A DNA stretch of 64,000 nt, taken from the NCBI GenBank assembly GCA_016841605.1, contig JAENYV010000003.1, positions 215,027-279,026 of the forward strand, written 5' to 3'. Position 1 is the stretch's first letter; each line of letters starts with the position of its first letter. This document shows, piece after piece, positions 20,086-28,510 of the stretch. Both the position numbers and the translations under genes were made by a program. This DNA is from Dethiobacter alkaliphilus. GTDB taxonomy: Bacteria; Bacillota; Dethiobacteria; DTU022; UBA8154. The notes beneath the pieces were generated by a model that had not been told where the DNA came from, searched no databases, and saw only the letters and a list, made by a program, of their open reading frames with translations.

Positions 20086-21198
20086 CTAGACCCCCCTTTT
20101 CTCGTAAGGCATATCTTGACTGCCGGCTATCTTTTCTCCATCTGCACAATTCAGAAAAACCGCGTAAGGCTGCCCGGCTCGCGGCGTAAAAACTCTTTCC
20201 AGATTCTCTTCCATCTCGTATAAAGCTGAAACTTCACTGGCATAAAAGCTGTAGTCTCCCGCCAAACCGACGGTCATCGGCCGAAGCTTCGTATTGTCGG
20301 TAATACTGAAAAGGCCCCCGTCAAAGGCGGCAAGAACGGCAAAAGGTCCATTTAACATTGCCGATTCGTAAATAACCTTGAGGGCAACCAATCTGTCCTG
20401 CAGTTCCATATTCTCCTCCCGCTCTACTGATGACCAGTATGGCGGAGCAAGAACTTCTGCGGCATCATAAATGGAAAGACCGTGCCTGCGAATAAGCAGG
20501 TCCAACAGGTAGGCAATAACTTCACTATCTGTCTGCATACGGCAAAAATAGCCAAAACCATCGAGATAACGGCGGTTTATACCATACGAAGAAATTTCAC
20601 CGTTATGCACAATAGAGTATCCCAACAAATTGAAAGGATGGGCGCCTCCCCACCATCCCGGGGTATTGGTGGGAAAGCGATTGTGAGCCAGCCAGATATA
20701 TCCCTCATATTCATCCAGACGGAAAAAATCATAGATATCCGCCGGGGTACCGACACCTTTAAAAACTCCCATATTTTTCCCGCTAGAGAAAACAAAAGCC
20801 TTGCTGTTGGAAGCATTAATGTTCATGACCTTTTCAATGGTGAAATCATCCTCACTAATCCCCGGCTTCAATTGTTCCATTTTATCCCCTTCCGGCTCGA
20901 CAAAAAAACGCCGGCACAGAGGATAATCAGTTATTTTTTTCTCCCAAATGGGGATATCTTCCACATAATGAACGGCAAAGTTTTCTTTCAGCACCTTCTC
21001 CACTGCAAACATACCGGCAGAATCTTCCGACATTACATGCAGGGCATAAAAATCTGCAAACTTCGGGTATATACCATACGCGGCGTACCCGGCACCCAAA
21101 CCGTTACCCCGGTCATTTTGTAAAACAATGCCCTTGCGAATTCTTGCGCCGTTTTCTTTTACCATATTATGGCTAATTAAACCGGCTATCCCACACAT
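20086..21198 (-). CDS. Glutamate synthase glutaminase subunit (class II GATase)
   Basis: A 370-aa class II glutamine amidotransferase releasing ammonia for the adjacent synthase subunit. The mature N-terminus MCGIAGLI carries the Cys2 nucleophile. NRFPTNTPGWWGGAHPFNLLGYSIVHNGEISSYG holds the Asn and Gly of the oxyanion region, and QTDSEVIAYLLD the C-terminal part of the domain. It equals only the N-terminal domain of classical GltB. AAGGTG precedes the ATG. It is the first gene of the glutamate synthase operon. Confidence 0.92.
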   Translation of the reverse strand: MCGIAGLISHNMVKENGARIRKGIVLQNDRGNGLGAGYAAYGIYPKFADFYALHVMSEDSAGMFAVEKVLKENFAVHYVEDIPIWEKKITDYPLCRRFFVEPEGDKMEQLKPGISEDDFTIEKVMNINASNSKAFVFSSGKNMGVFKGVGTPADIYDFFRLDEYEGYIWLAHNRFPTNTPGWWGGAHPFNLLGYSIVHNGEISSYGINRRYLDGFGYFCRMQTDSEVIAYLLDLLIRRHGLSIYDAAEVLAPPYWSSVEREENMELQDRLVALKVIYESAMLNGPFAVLAAFDGGLFSITDNTKLRPMTVGLAGDYSFYASEVSALYEMEENLERVFTPRAGQPYAVFLNCADGEKIAGSQDMPYEKRGV

Positions 21199-21274
21199 TT
21201 CTTACACCTTCTTTGCCAAATAGTGAAAAGCTTTTCCATATTCAAATTCACGAAACGAATCAGACGTTTTCTAT

Positions 21275-21299
21275 CCGGCTTCCATATGTAAAGAAGCCG
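21275..21299 (-). other. Hairpin in the leader of the glutamate synthase operon
   Basis: CGGCTTC (21299-21293) pairs with GAAGCCG (21281-21275) in the minus-strand RNA, about 75 nt before the glutaminase ATG. There is no T-run, so it is not a terminator. Its role is unknown. Confidence 0.45.
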
Positions 21300-21300
21300 A

Positions 21301-21350
21301 AAAAAAAAGAAAAATCTACCTGGCCGCAACGTAAAGGAGAGCCAGGTAGA
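21301..21350 (-). terminator. Terminator after the ferritin gene
   Basis: A perfect 10-bp stem, TCTACCTGGC/GCCAGGTAGA (21350-21315), is followed on the minus strand by TTTTTC and ten T. It ends the ferritin transcript. The predicted start from the promoter at 21354-21382 falls inside the first arm, so transcripts from that promoter would form a shortened stem. Confidence 0.8.
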
Positions 21351-21353
21351 CAA

Positions 21354-21382
21354 ATTGTAACATTATACACCAACGGTGTCAA
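21354..21382 (-). promoter_or_regulatory. Promoter of glutamate synthase operon with dyad in the spacer
   Basis: Minus strand TTGACA (21382-21377), 17-bp spacer, TACAAT (21359-21354). The spacer region holds the inverted repeat ACACC-GTT-GGTGT (21379-21367), a candidate repressor site overlapping the -35 box. The regulator is unknown. Confidence 0.6.
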
Positions 21383-21419
21383 CGTTTTCGGAAAGAGTTT
21401 TTACATCGTGGAATTAAAC

Positions 21420-21932
21420 TTATTTATCTTCAGCTGGAGGAGTAAAGGTTCTCAAAGATAGTTCTTTGTCCAGATGATAAATTCCCTCCCCGTTCTCGCC
21501 CAACCGTTTAATTTTACTCAAAATGTCGGACATACTTGCTTCTTCTTCCACCTGTTCGTCAATAAACCATTTTAAGAAACTGATGGTTGCATGCTCCCTC
21601 TCTTCGTTGGCCAAATCCATCAGGGTGTAAATTCTTTCTGTTACAAATTTTTCATGATTTAATGCCAGTGTGAAAATTTCCTCCAACGATTTATAATCGT
21701 TTTTAGGTTCGTCCAAAGCGCTGATAAAAACGCGTTCTCCCCGTTCATCTAGGAAATGAAAGAATTTCATAGCATGAAAACGCTCTTCCTCAGCTTGAAC
21801 AATAAAGAAATTAGAAAATCCGTTAAAGTCCCTGGAAGCACAAAATGCTGCCATGGCCAGGTAATAATTTGCTGAAAAAAACTCGTATTTAATCTGTTCA
21901 TTCAATTCCTTTATTAATTTCTCAGAAAGCAT
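21420..21932 (-). CDS. ftn: Ferritin (non-haem, FtnA-like)
   Basis: A 170-aa iron-storage subunit. The four-helix bundle and ferroxidase ligands are visible: EQIKYEFFSANYYLAM (Glu17 area), QAEEERFHAMKFFHFLDERG (Glu and His) and EREHATISFLKWFIDEQVEEE. The length fits bacterial ferritin. AGGAGG lies 6 nt before the ATG. It is a single-gene transcript between its own promoter and the strong terminator at 21301-21350, divergent from the flavoprotein gene to the right. Confidence 0.95.
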   Translation of the reverse strand: MLSEKLIKELNEQIKYEFFSANYYLAMAAFCASRDFNGFSNFFIVQAEEERFHAMKFFHFLDERGERVFISALDEPKNDYKSLEEIFTLALNHEKFVTERIYTLMDLANEEREHATISFLKWFIDEQVEEEASMSDILSKIKRLGENGEGIYHLDKELSLRTFTPPAEDK

Positions 21933-21973
21933 AGTAATCCTCCTAATAATAATTTATTTTTGATATATCATTT

Positions 21974-22002
21974 ATCATATCCGGCAGAGATATCTCCGTC
22001 AA
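21974..22002 (-). promoter_or_regulatory. Ferritin promoter with palindromic spacer
   Basis: Minus strand TTGACG (22002-21997), 17-bp spacer, TATGAT (21979-21974). The spacer begins with the perfect palindrome GAGATATCTC, a possible operator. It does not match the Fur box consensus as far as I can see. Confidence 0.55.
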
Positions 22003-22084
22003 CTTCTTCCAGCAAAAATATTTATTATTCTAATGCACACCAATTCTTTCCTGAATTTTGTTATCGTTAAGCTATAACAGGACC

Positions 22085-22113
22085 TTGAATTAATTGGCAA
22101 TTATTGATATAAT
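22085..22113 (+). promoter_or_regulatory. Promoter of the flavoprotein gene at 22149
   Basis: TTGAAT (22085-22090), 17-bp spacer, consensus TATAAT (22108-22113). The AAGGAG that follows at 22126 lies unusually far (about 16 nt) from the ATG at 22149. Confidence 0.6.
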
Positions 22114-22148
22114 TTTTTAAATTCAAAAGGAGATACAATAAAACAATT

Positions 22149-23495
22149 ATGTCGAAAAAACGGGTTCTTATAATCGGAGGTAACGCAGCGGGCTTAAGCG
22201 CAGCCAGCCAGGTTAAAAGACTTAAGCCGGATTGGGAGGCAATAGTTTTTGAAAAAGGAAAGTATATTTCCTATGCCGGATGTGGAATGCCTTACCACAT
22301 TGAGGGCATCGTTCCAAATTTGGCGGATCTCATTGAAATCACACCGGAGGTTGCGGTTCAGGAACGAAAAATCGATCTCAGGCTTAACTGTACTGTTGTA
22401 GCCGTCAATCCTGAAAAAAAAGAACTTCGGGTAAATACCCCTGCGGGAACCCGCACGGAAAGGTTTGATTTTCTTCTCATCGCCACGGGAACCGTCCCTA
22501 TGACAGAGGGCATCCGTTTTGAAAAAACAAAGAGAATTTTTACACTGAAAAGTTTATCCGACACAGAAGATATTCTCCGCTTTATTGATGAAGAGAAACC
22601 ACAAAAGTGTGCTGTTATTGGAGGCGGGTATATCGCCGTTGAAATGCTGGAAGCATTTCGGGGACGGGGACTGGAAACCCATCTTATTCACCGGCGCAAT
22701 GATCTGGCCAAAACCTTTGAAAAAGAGATCTCCACAATTATTAAAAATAAAATGCAGGAAAAAGGTATCATTTTAAATTTAAACAAATCTATCGAGGAGT
22801 TGCTGGAAAAAGATAATCATGTCATCGTCAGGACCGCTACGGAAGACATCCGTTACGATTTTGTCCTGGTCGCGACAGGTGTAAATCCAAATACCGAATT
22901 GCTGACGGAAACCCCTATTCAATTGGGAATCAAAAATGCGGTCAAAGTAAACAAATTCCTGCAAACCAACTACGATTATATCTACGCGGCAGGAGATTGT
23001 ACTGAAACCATTAATCTTATCACCGGGAAACCGGCTTACGTCCCCCTGGCCCCCAAAGCCAACAAAGAAGGTTTCATTGCGGGGATAAATATTTGCGGAG
23101 GCAAAGAAGAATTTCCGGGGGTCCTGGAAACGGCTGTTACAAAATTTTTTGATCTGGGAATTGCCAGGACGGGGCTTTCTCTGGAAGCAGCAGAAAAACA
23201 TGACCAGAGCACGGTCAAGTTCACTTTTTCCTCCCGAAGCAGGGCAAAATATTTTCCGGGGGGAGGAAAACTTAACACTGTCATTATTATGAGCAAAACC
23301 GACGGAAGGATTCTGGGAGCCCAGCTGGCAGGCCCCCTGGATAGTGTAAAAAAGATTGATGTTTTTTCTGCTGTCATTACCAATAGAATGGCTGTTAACG
23401 ACGTATTTAAACTGGATCTTGCCTACTCTCCCCCTTTCTCCCCGGTCTTTGACACCGTAACCCTGGCAGCAAGACTTGGACGAAAGTATCTCTGA
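22149..23495 (+). CDS. CoA-disulfide reductase / NADH oxidase family flavoprotein
   Basis: A 448-aa FAD-dependent pyridine-nucleotide disulfide oxidoreductase. FAD motif [18 protein letters not shown] at residue 7; a single redox Cys in SYAGCGMPY near residue 43, as in CoA-disulfide reductase, persulfide reductase (Nsr) and NADH oxidase; NAD(P) motif [27 protein letters not shown]; and the C-terminal dimerisation domain. No rhodanese domain is fused. Which substrate (CoASSCoA, persulfide, polysulfide or O2) is used cannot be told. The DnaJ-like gene follows after 16 nt, so the two may be cotranscribed in a stress or redox response. Confidence 0.85.
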   Translation: MSKKRVLIIGGNAAGLSAASQVKRLKPDWEAIVFEKGKYISYAGCGMPYHIEGIVPNLADLIEITPEVAVQERKIDLRLNCTVVAVNPEKKELRVNTPAGTRTERFDFLLIATGTVPMTEGIRFEKTKRIFTLKSLSDTEDILRFIDEEKPQKCAVIGGGYIAVEMLEAFRGRGLETHLIHRRNDLAKTFEKEISTIIKNKMQEKGIILNLNKSIEELLEKDNHVIVRTATEDIRYDFVLVATGVNPNTELLTETPIQLGIKNAVKVNKFLQTNYDYIYAAGDCTETINLITGKPAYVPLAPKANKEGFIAGINICGGKEEFPGVLETAVTKFFDLGIARTGLSLEAAEKHDQSTVKFTFSSRSRAKYFPGGGKLNTVIIMSKTDGRILGAQLAGPLDSVKKIDVFSAVITNRMAVNDVFKLDLAYSPPFSPVFDTVTLAARLGRKYL

Positions 23496-23511
23496 TTGTG
23501 AGGTAAAAAGA

Positions 23512-24552
23512 ATGGCTGTTAAATTTCAGGATTATTATCAAATATTAGGCCTTGATCGGAAGGCAACGGAAAAGGAAATTCGAAAGGCCTACCGAAAATT
23601 GGCACGGGATTATCACCCCGACCTACAACCCAAAGAAAAACAGAACGAAGCCGAGGAAAAATTTAAACTGATCAACGAAGCTTATGAAGTTCTCAGTGAC
23701 CCGCAAAAACGAGAAAAGTATGACCATTTAGGCGCCAACTGGCAGCATGGAGACGATTTTGCCGCTTACCGGAACTATCAGCAGAGGAGACAGCGGCCGG
23801 GTGCCGGAAAAGGTTTTGGAGAGGCTCCGGGCGGATTTTCTTTTCATTTTGGCGATGGTGAGGGCACAAACAGCTTCAGTGATTTTTTTGAAGCCATCTT
23901 CGGCGGAGGTTTCAAGGGTGAAGATATCGGAAACACTCGCAAGACGCGCCGACCAAGGCGTGGTATTGACGTGGAAGCAGAGATGGAGGTAACCCTGGAG
24001 GAAATATTTTTTGAAAAAGAAAAACATCTGCAATTCTCCATTCAGGATCTCTGCACCCGTTGCGGAGGAACCGGTATCATCGACACTAGCTTTTGTCCTT
24101 TATGCGGTGGAAGCGGGCATATCCCCGGAGTTAAGAATATAAAACTTAAAGTTCCCAGGGACACCCGGGATGGAAAAAAAATTCGTCTTAAAGGCCAGGG
24201 AGGCGAAGCAGAGCCTGGAGGAGATTCCGGCGATCTTTACCTTAAAATAAAAGTTCTTCCTCATCCCCGGTTTCTCCTTAAAGAAGATAACCTGGAGGCC
24301 GAACTGACAGTCTTCCCCTGGCAGGCTGTTTTGGGAGACAAGGTGCCTGCCCCGACGATGGAAGGAACAATTCGGGTCAAAGTACCTCCCCGCACCAAAT
24401 CGGGACATAAACTTCGGCTGCGCGGAAAAGGTATGCCCAGTAAAGACCACAGCAGGGGCGATCTCATTTTAAAGGTTATTATTGATATTCCCCAGGAGAT
24501 TAAACCTGAAGAAGAAGAATTGTACCAAAGACTGGCCGCACTGCAAAACTGA
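23512..24552 (+). CDS. DnaJ/CbpA-like co-chaperone with a halved zinc domain
   Basis: A 346-aa Hsp40. The J domain (residues 6-72) has HPD at 35-37. A Gly/Phe-rich region (about 95-135) follows, then the substrate-binding beta domains. The zinc region has only CTRCGGTG and CPLCGGSG (residues 181-202), two of the four CxxCxGxG repeats of DnaJ, so it could bind one zinc rather than two. GAGG before ATG 23512 sets the start; an upstream in-frame codon lies inside the preceding gene. It is not next to dnaK or grpE, so it is probably an auxiliary J protein. Confidence 0.88.
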   Translation: MAVKFQDYYQILGLDRKATEKEIRKAYRKLARDYHPDLQPKEKQNEAEEKFKLINEAYEVLSDPQKREKYDHLGANWQHGDDFAAYRNYQQRRQRPGAGKGFGEAPGGFSFHFGDGEGTNSFSDFFEAIFGGGFKGEDIGNTRKTRRPRRGIDVEAEMEVTLEEIFFEKEKHLQFSIQDLCTRCGGTGIIDTSFCPLCGGSGHIPGVKNIKLKVPRDTRDGKKIRLKGQGGEAEPGGDSGDLYLKIKVLPHPRFLLKEDNLEAELTVFPWQAVLGDKVPAPTMEGTIRVKVPPRTKSGHKLRLRGKGMPSKDHSRGDLILKVIIDIPQEIKPEEEELYQRLAALQN

Positions 24553-24644
24553 GCATGCATACGTCAAATAATAAATGTCAAAAGTCTAATGGTCATGACT
24601 TTTAATTAGAACAACTCAAAAAAAATTCCCCTCAAAAGTGAAAG

Positions 24645-24670
24645 AGGGCAACCGTAAATCCGATTGCCCT
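24645..24670 (-). terminator. Probable terminator after the orphan dctP
   Basis: Stem AGGGCAA/TTGCCCT (24670-24645). On the minus strand CTTTCACTTTT follows. The U-run is imperfect. It lies 39 nt past the dctP stop and may serve the convergent dnaJ-like gene as well. Confidence 0.5.
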
Positions 24671-24708
24671 ACTATTTCTGACTATATTCCGGAAAATTTG
24701 TATACGTA

Positions 24709-25833
24709 TTAATCTACATAAGGAGCAAAATCCGGATACAGTTCGTTATATTTATCAGCCAAATCCTTCATTTGCTGGAGAATCTCCTCTCCCGGAAGTC
24801 CCCTGCCATTTAAGAATTCCACATAGGCATCATGAATAGGCGGCAATTTCTCTGTCCATCTTTCTGTTTCCTCCGGGGAAAGAGTTGTAATTTCAACGGT
24901 CTTCAACTCTTGAACATAATCTAAACCACCCGTGTTAATCTCGTTCCACAAAGTCGGCAGATGATCGGCATAATATTCTTCGGTAGCTTTTGTAAATGTT
25001 TCTTGAAGATCGGAAGGTAATGAATTCCAGGTATCGAGGTTCATAACATTGAAGAACAACTGGTTATACAGAAAAGGAGTAAGAGTAACATAATCAGCAG
25101 TGACTTCACCCAGCCGGAACCCCAGCATTGACTCAAGGGGAGCAACGCCGCCGTCCATTACGCCCCTGGAGAGAGCTTCATACCACTCGCTCATGGGCAA
25201 GATTACCGGCGTGGCGCCAAGGGCTGCCAGTCCATCGGCACGGGGACCGGCGGTAGCTCCGATTTGAAGCCCGCTTATATCTTCCAATTTTTTTATCGGT
25301 TTTTTGGTAAATAAATCTGCCGGTCCCGAACCCCAGGTCCAGACGTGATGGACATCCTGGAGCTCCTCAAGATTCATTGTCTCAATGGCTTCCATAGCTG
25401 CCCAGCTTGAGGCTTCGGAGTTATAAAAACTTACTCCGGGTAAAAGCAGTGTCTCAAGAACGGGAAATCTCCCTCTTGTATAAGCATACACAGAGACTCC
25501 GATATCGGCAACACCCTGGACAACACCCTCATAAGTCTCCGCTGCCTTAATCAGAGTTTCGGCCGGATAACTGTTAATTTTAATCCGTCCATTAGTTGCT
25601 TCGTCGACGGCCGCAATCCAACCCTGAATAATATCTACCTCCACCCTGTGGTTGGATGGGAAGAAATGGGCAAGACTTAATTCATAAACAGTATCATCCC
25701 CTTGGGGAGTTGGTTCGGCCCCCTGATTTTCAGCCGGAGTTGAAGATGAGCAACCGGCAAATACACTTACTAACATTAATAAACTTAACAGCAATGCCGC
25801 GATTTTATAATGCCTGGAAATCTTTTTCAACAT
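24709..25833 (-). CDS. TRAP transporter solute-binding lipoprotein (DctP family)
   Basis: A 374-aa extracytoplasmic solute receptor. Signal peptide with lipobox VFAGC at about residue 28 anchors it on the membrane. The DctP fold is recognisable in YELSLAHFFPSNHRVE, TNGRIKINSYPAETL, QIGATAGPRADGLAALGATPV with the carboxylate-binding Arg, and LSRGVMDGGVAPLESMLGFRLGEV. The ligand is unknown. AAAGGAG is before the ATG. No DctQ or DctM is adjacent; the QM pair at 35.1-36.9 kb lacks a DctP and may be its partner. Confidence 0.92.
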   Translation of the reverse strand: MLKKISRHYKIAALLLSLLMLVSVFAGCSSSTPAENQGAEPTPQGDDTVYELSLAHFFPSNHRVEVDIIQGWIAAVDEATNGRIKINSYPAETLIKAAETYEGVVQGVADIGVSVYAYTRGRFPVLETLLLPGVSFYNSEASSWAAMEAIETMNLEELQDVHHVWTWGSGPADLFTKKPIKKLEDISGLQIGATAGPRADGLAALGATPVILPMSEWYEALSRGVMDGGVAPLESMLGFRLGEVTADYVTLTPFLYNQLFFNVMNLDTWNSLPSDLQETFTKATEEYYADHLPTLWNEINTGGLDYVQELKTVEITTLSPEETERWTEKLPPIHDAYVEFLNGRGLPGEEILQQMKDLADKYNELYPDFAPYVD

Positions 25834-25863
25834 TTTTTCTCTCCTTTACTGCAATAATTTCAT

Positions 25864-25916
25864 TTTCCCCTTGCATTAACCCCCTTGTACTAATCCCCTT
25901 GAAAGTTACCCCCTTA
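25864..25916 (-). repeat. Four AAGGGG repeats at 14-15 nt in the dctP leader
   Basis: Reading the minus strand, AAGGGG(G) occurs four times at steps of 14-15 nt (CCCCTT at 25867, 25881, 25895 and 25910 on the plus strand), three of the four followed by a T/A-rich TTA or TAA segment. They lie just upstream of the true ribosome site of dctP. They could be activator sites, an RNA-binding array or decoy ribosome sites. The rest of the 328-nt gap is AT-rich with nothing recognisable. Confidence 0.5.
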
Positions 25917-26161
25917 ATCAACATCACTATGTATAAGAACTTTTCTGTGTTTTAATAGCATTCCCCCTTCTCTCTAATTTTTTAATAATACATATAGTAT
26001 CTATATTTTTGTTTTCCAAAATATTAGGTAATAAAGTAATACAGTTAAGATAATGAACTATAATAAATGTTTTTTTTACTTTAAAACTTTATGTTTTTAA
26101 AATTATCCCACATTTATATTTATTTTGTCAAGGATATCTAAAATATATATTACAAATCTTT

Positions 26162-27406
26162 TTAACTGATTTTTTCTTCCCCTATTCTCTCGAGATGTTT
26201 TTTATAATCTACCGACTCAAGCAGAAAGGAAAATAAGCAGCCGCTGACAAGTCCCCAGAAAGCGGACCCGATATTAAAAAAGGCGACATTGGAAACAGTC
26301 ACAAGAAAGGCAACCAGCGCACCAAGAAGAAAGCTTCCCTTAAATGCACTCTGAAAGGCATCCATAAGAACACGCATCAAGGCCAGACCACCCAAGAGGG
26401 CAATCAGATCCCCGGGGGCCATGAGGGCCAAACCGATGGCCACCGGAGCAAAAAGTCCGGATAAAAAAAGTAAAAAGCCGAAAACAATACTTCCGGCATA
26501 ACGGGATTCTCTTTTTCCCGAAGAATTTAAAATTGCACTAACCGGTCCTGTAATACAGGTCGGCACACTGCCCAGAACCCCCATGATAATAGAACCGATG
26601 CCACAGGAAAAAGTCATTACATTTGTAGGGGGAGTAAAACCCTCTTTTTTTAAAATACCGATTCCCTGCGTGTTATGTATGCCTATAACAGAAATTGTCA
26701 GGGGGAAAACAAGCTCAAGGAGCGCATTAAGTTCAAATTCCGGTTTGTAGAAAACCGGATTAGTAAAGGAGAAGCTGACGGTTGAGGGATTGAAATCCCC
26801 ACGAAAGGCGATTAAAATACCACCTGCCACAGTAGCCACAAGAATCGGGGGAATGAGTTTGGCCGGTATTCTACCGGAAGAAAATAAAAAAAAGACCCCG
26901 ATGGTTAATGCTGCAAGCCAGGGATCAACAGTAAATGTGGAAACAAGCTTTAAAACAAAGGGCAGAAATACTCCGGCGATCATACCCATAATAATCGGCA
27001 GAGGGATAAAGTCCATGGTTTTTCGTGCCACACCCGTAACGCCAATAATCGTAATAATAACTCCCGTGACAATATAGGCCCCAATCACCTGAGGGAAAGT
27101 AAGATGTCCGAGGGAAGCCCCGACGATAGCCGCTGCAGGCAGAGACCAGGCGGCAGAAATGGGTTGCCGGTACAGCAACGATAAAAAGATGGTCAGCAGA
27201 CCTCCCAGTCCATATCCTGCAAAAAGCCAGGTAATCATCTCCTTATCAGTCAGGCCTCCGGTCTGGGCGGCACTTAAAAGAATAGCGATAGGACCGGTCT
27301 GGGTAAATAAAAAAGCAACCAGCGCGTTGCTTAACGAATTACGATCCGTGTCTTTTATAAAACTCTTTAAAGTAGGAATTTTGGCAAGGGGTTTCTCAAA
27401 GATCAT
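26162..27406 (-). CDS. BenE-family benzoate/H+ symporter-like permease
   Basis: An integral membrane protein of about 414 aa with roughly 12 hydrophobic segments. The pattern fits the BenE family of benzoate:proton symporters (related in fold to NCS2 and SulP): LFTQTGPIAILLSAAQTGGLT, SAAWSLPAAAIVGASLGHLTFPQVIGAYIVTG, ISVIGIHNTQGIGILKKEG and TCITGPVSAILNSSGKRESRYAGSIVFG. GGAGG lies 8 nt before ATG 27406; an earlier ATG five codons upstream overlaps that ribosome site. The true substrate may be another aromatic or organic acid. No aromatic degradation genes are in the window; an enoyl-CoA hydratase lies upstream. Confidence 0.8.
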   Translation of the reverse strand: MIFEKPLAKIPTLKSFIKDTDRNSLSNALVAFLFTQTGPIAILLSAAQTGGLTDKEMITWLFAGYGLGGLLTIFLSLLYRQPISAAWSLPAAAIVGASLGHLTFPQVIGAYIVTGVIITIIGVTGVARKTMDFIPLPIIMGMIAGVFLPFVLKLVSTFTVDPWLAALTIGVFFLFSSGRIPAKLIPPILVATVAGGILIAFRGDFNPSTVSFSFTNPVFYKPEFELNALLELVFPLTISVIGIHNTQGIGILKKEGFTPPTNVMTFSCGIGSIIMGVLGSVPTCITGPVSAILNSSGKRESRYAGSIVFGFLLFLSGLFAPVAIGLALMAPGDLIALLGGLALMRVLMDAFQSAFKGSFLLGALVAFLVTVSNVAFFNIGSAFWGLVSGCLFSFLLESVDYKKHLERIGEEKIS

Positions 27407-27529
27407 AGCTGCATCCTCCATTATAACAAAATCTTGAAAGCTTGCTTAAAGTAATTCTGAAGACCGGCCGGTAACTTACGAATGACAAAATAATTCAGTT
27501 TAGAATAAATTGCGTGACTGGTTAGAATA

Positions 27530-27558
27530 ATTATCCCAAATACCGATTACCTTGTCAA
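27530..27558 (-). promoter_or_regulatory. Promoter of the BenE-like gene
   Basis: Minus strand TTGACA (27558-27553), 17-bp spacer, GATAAT (27535-27530). Between it and the gene lies the 10-bp perfect palindrome ACCGGCCGGT at about 27464, a possible operator or leader hairpin. Confidence 0.6.
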
Positions 27559-27626
27559 GTAAATAAATGGAGGACATGGAGGACCTTTGGGTCAGGTTTA
27601 CTCAAAAATTTTTATGGCATATTATA

Positions 27627-28403
27627 CTAAAATTTATCTTTTTTCTCCTTTTTTAAAAAGCGCTCAATTCCTTTCCTGGCATCATCGGAAACAAAGCAGG
27701 CCAGTCCGCTAAGAGCTTCATGAATAAATGCCTTACGCATATCGGCAGTCTGATAGTCATTAACAATTTGCTTGACCCATTTTACTGTCTGGTATCCTTT
27801 TGCGGCTATGGTTGCAATAAGCTGCTCGGCTTCGCCCAGGAGAGTTTCTCTGGAGACAATCTGCGTTATCAAGCCCATTTCCAGCGCTTGAGCTGCCGTC
27901 ATGGTTTTACCCGTTAAAACAAGCTCCAATGTCTTTGCCCGGCCGAGTATTCTGGACATAAACAGGATTCCTCCCCAGCCCGGCAGAAGTCCGTGATCCA
28001 GTTCCGGTAAGCCCAAAACCGCTTCCTTTACTGCCAGACGAAAATCACAAGCCAGGGCGAGTTCACAGCCTCCGCCAAAAGCCAGACCGTTTATAGCGGC
28101 AACAGTCGGTACGGGCAAATTCCATATCCCTTCCCACACTTCATAAGAAACTTCGATAAATTGGAGGTAATCCTTCGGGCCCATCTCTGAAAGATTTTTT
28201 AAATCAGCTCCCGCGCAAAAGGCTTTCTCCCCGTCCCCTGTAAAAATCAGGCCTTTCAAGCCTTTTTCTCTTTTAATAAAATTCATCGCTCTTTCCATTT
28301 CAATCAACGTATCAACGTTCAGAGCGTTTAATGAATTCGGACGGTTGAGGGTCAGGAGAGCAATTCCCTCTTTTTCCCGGACAGAAATCAGTGCATAACT
28401 CAT
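27627..28403 (-). CDS. Enoyl-CoA hydratase/isomerase family protein
   Basis: A 258-aa crotonase. LNRPNSLNALNVDTL is the CoA-binding N-terminus, CAGADLKNLSEMG the oxyanion loop, and AFGGGCELALACDFRLA and LGLPELDHGLLPGWGG carry both catalytic Glu positions of hydratases. This suggests a real hydratase rather than an isomerase, but crotonase members vary and the substrate is not set. AGGAG precedes the ATG. It is monocistronic by context; no thiolase, dehydrogenase or CoA-ligase gene is adjacent. Confidence 0.88.
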   Translation of the reverse strand: MSYALISVREKEGIALLTLNRPNSLNALNVDTLIEMERAMNFIKREKGLKGLIFTGDGEKAFCAGADLKNLSEMGPKDYLQFIEVSYEVWEGIWNLPVPTVAAINGLAFGGGCELALACDFRLAVKEAVLGLPELDHGLLPGWGGILFMSRILGRAKTLELVLTGKTMTAAQALEMGLITQIVSRETLLGEAEQLIATIAAKGYQTVKWVKQIVNDYQTADMRKAFIHEALSGLACFVSDDARKGIERFLKKEKKDKF

Positions 28404-28510
28404 ATCATCAACTCCTCTTAAATTTAACTTATTGTCAATAATTATTTAACAACATTTTAATATACTTTTAAAACAGAAGCAGTATGATTATTATAACGGT
28501 GGTGAATGAG

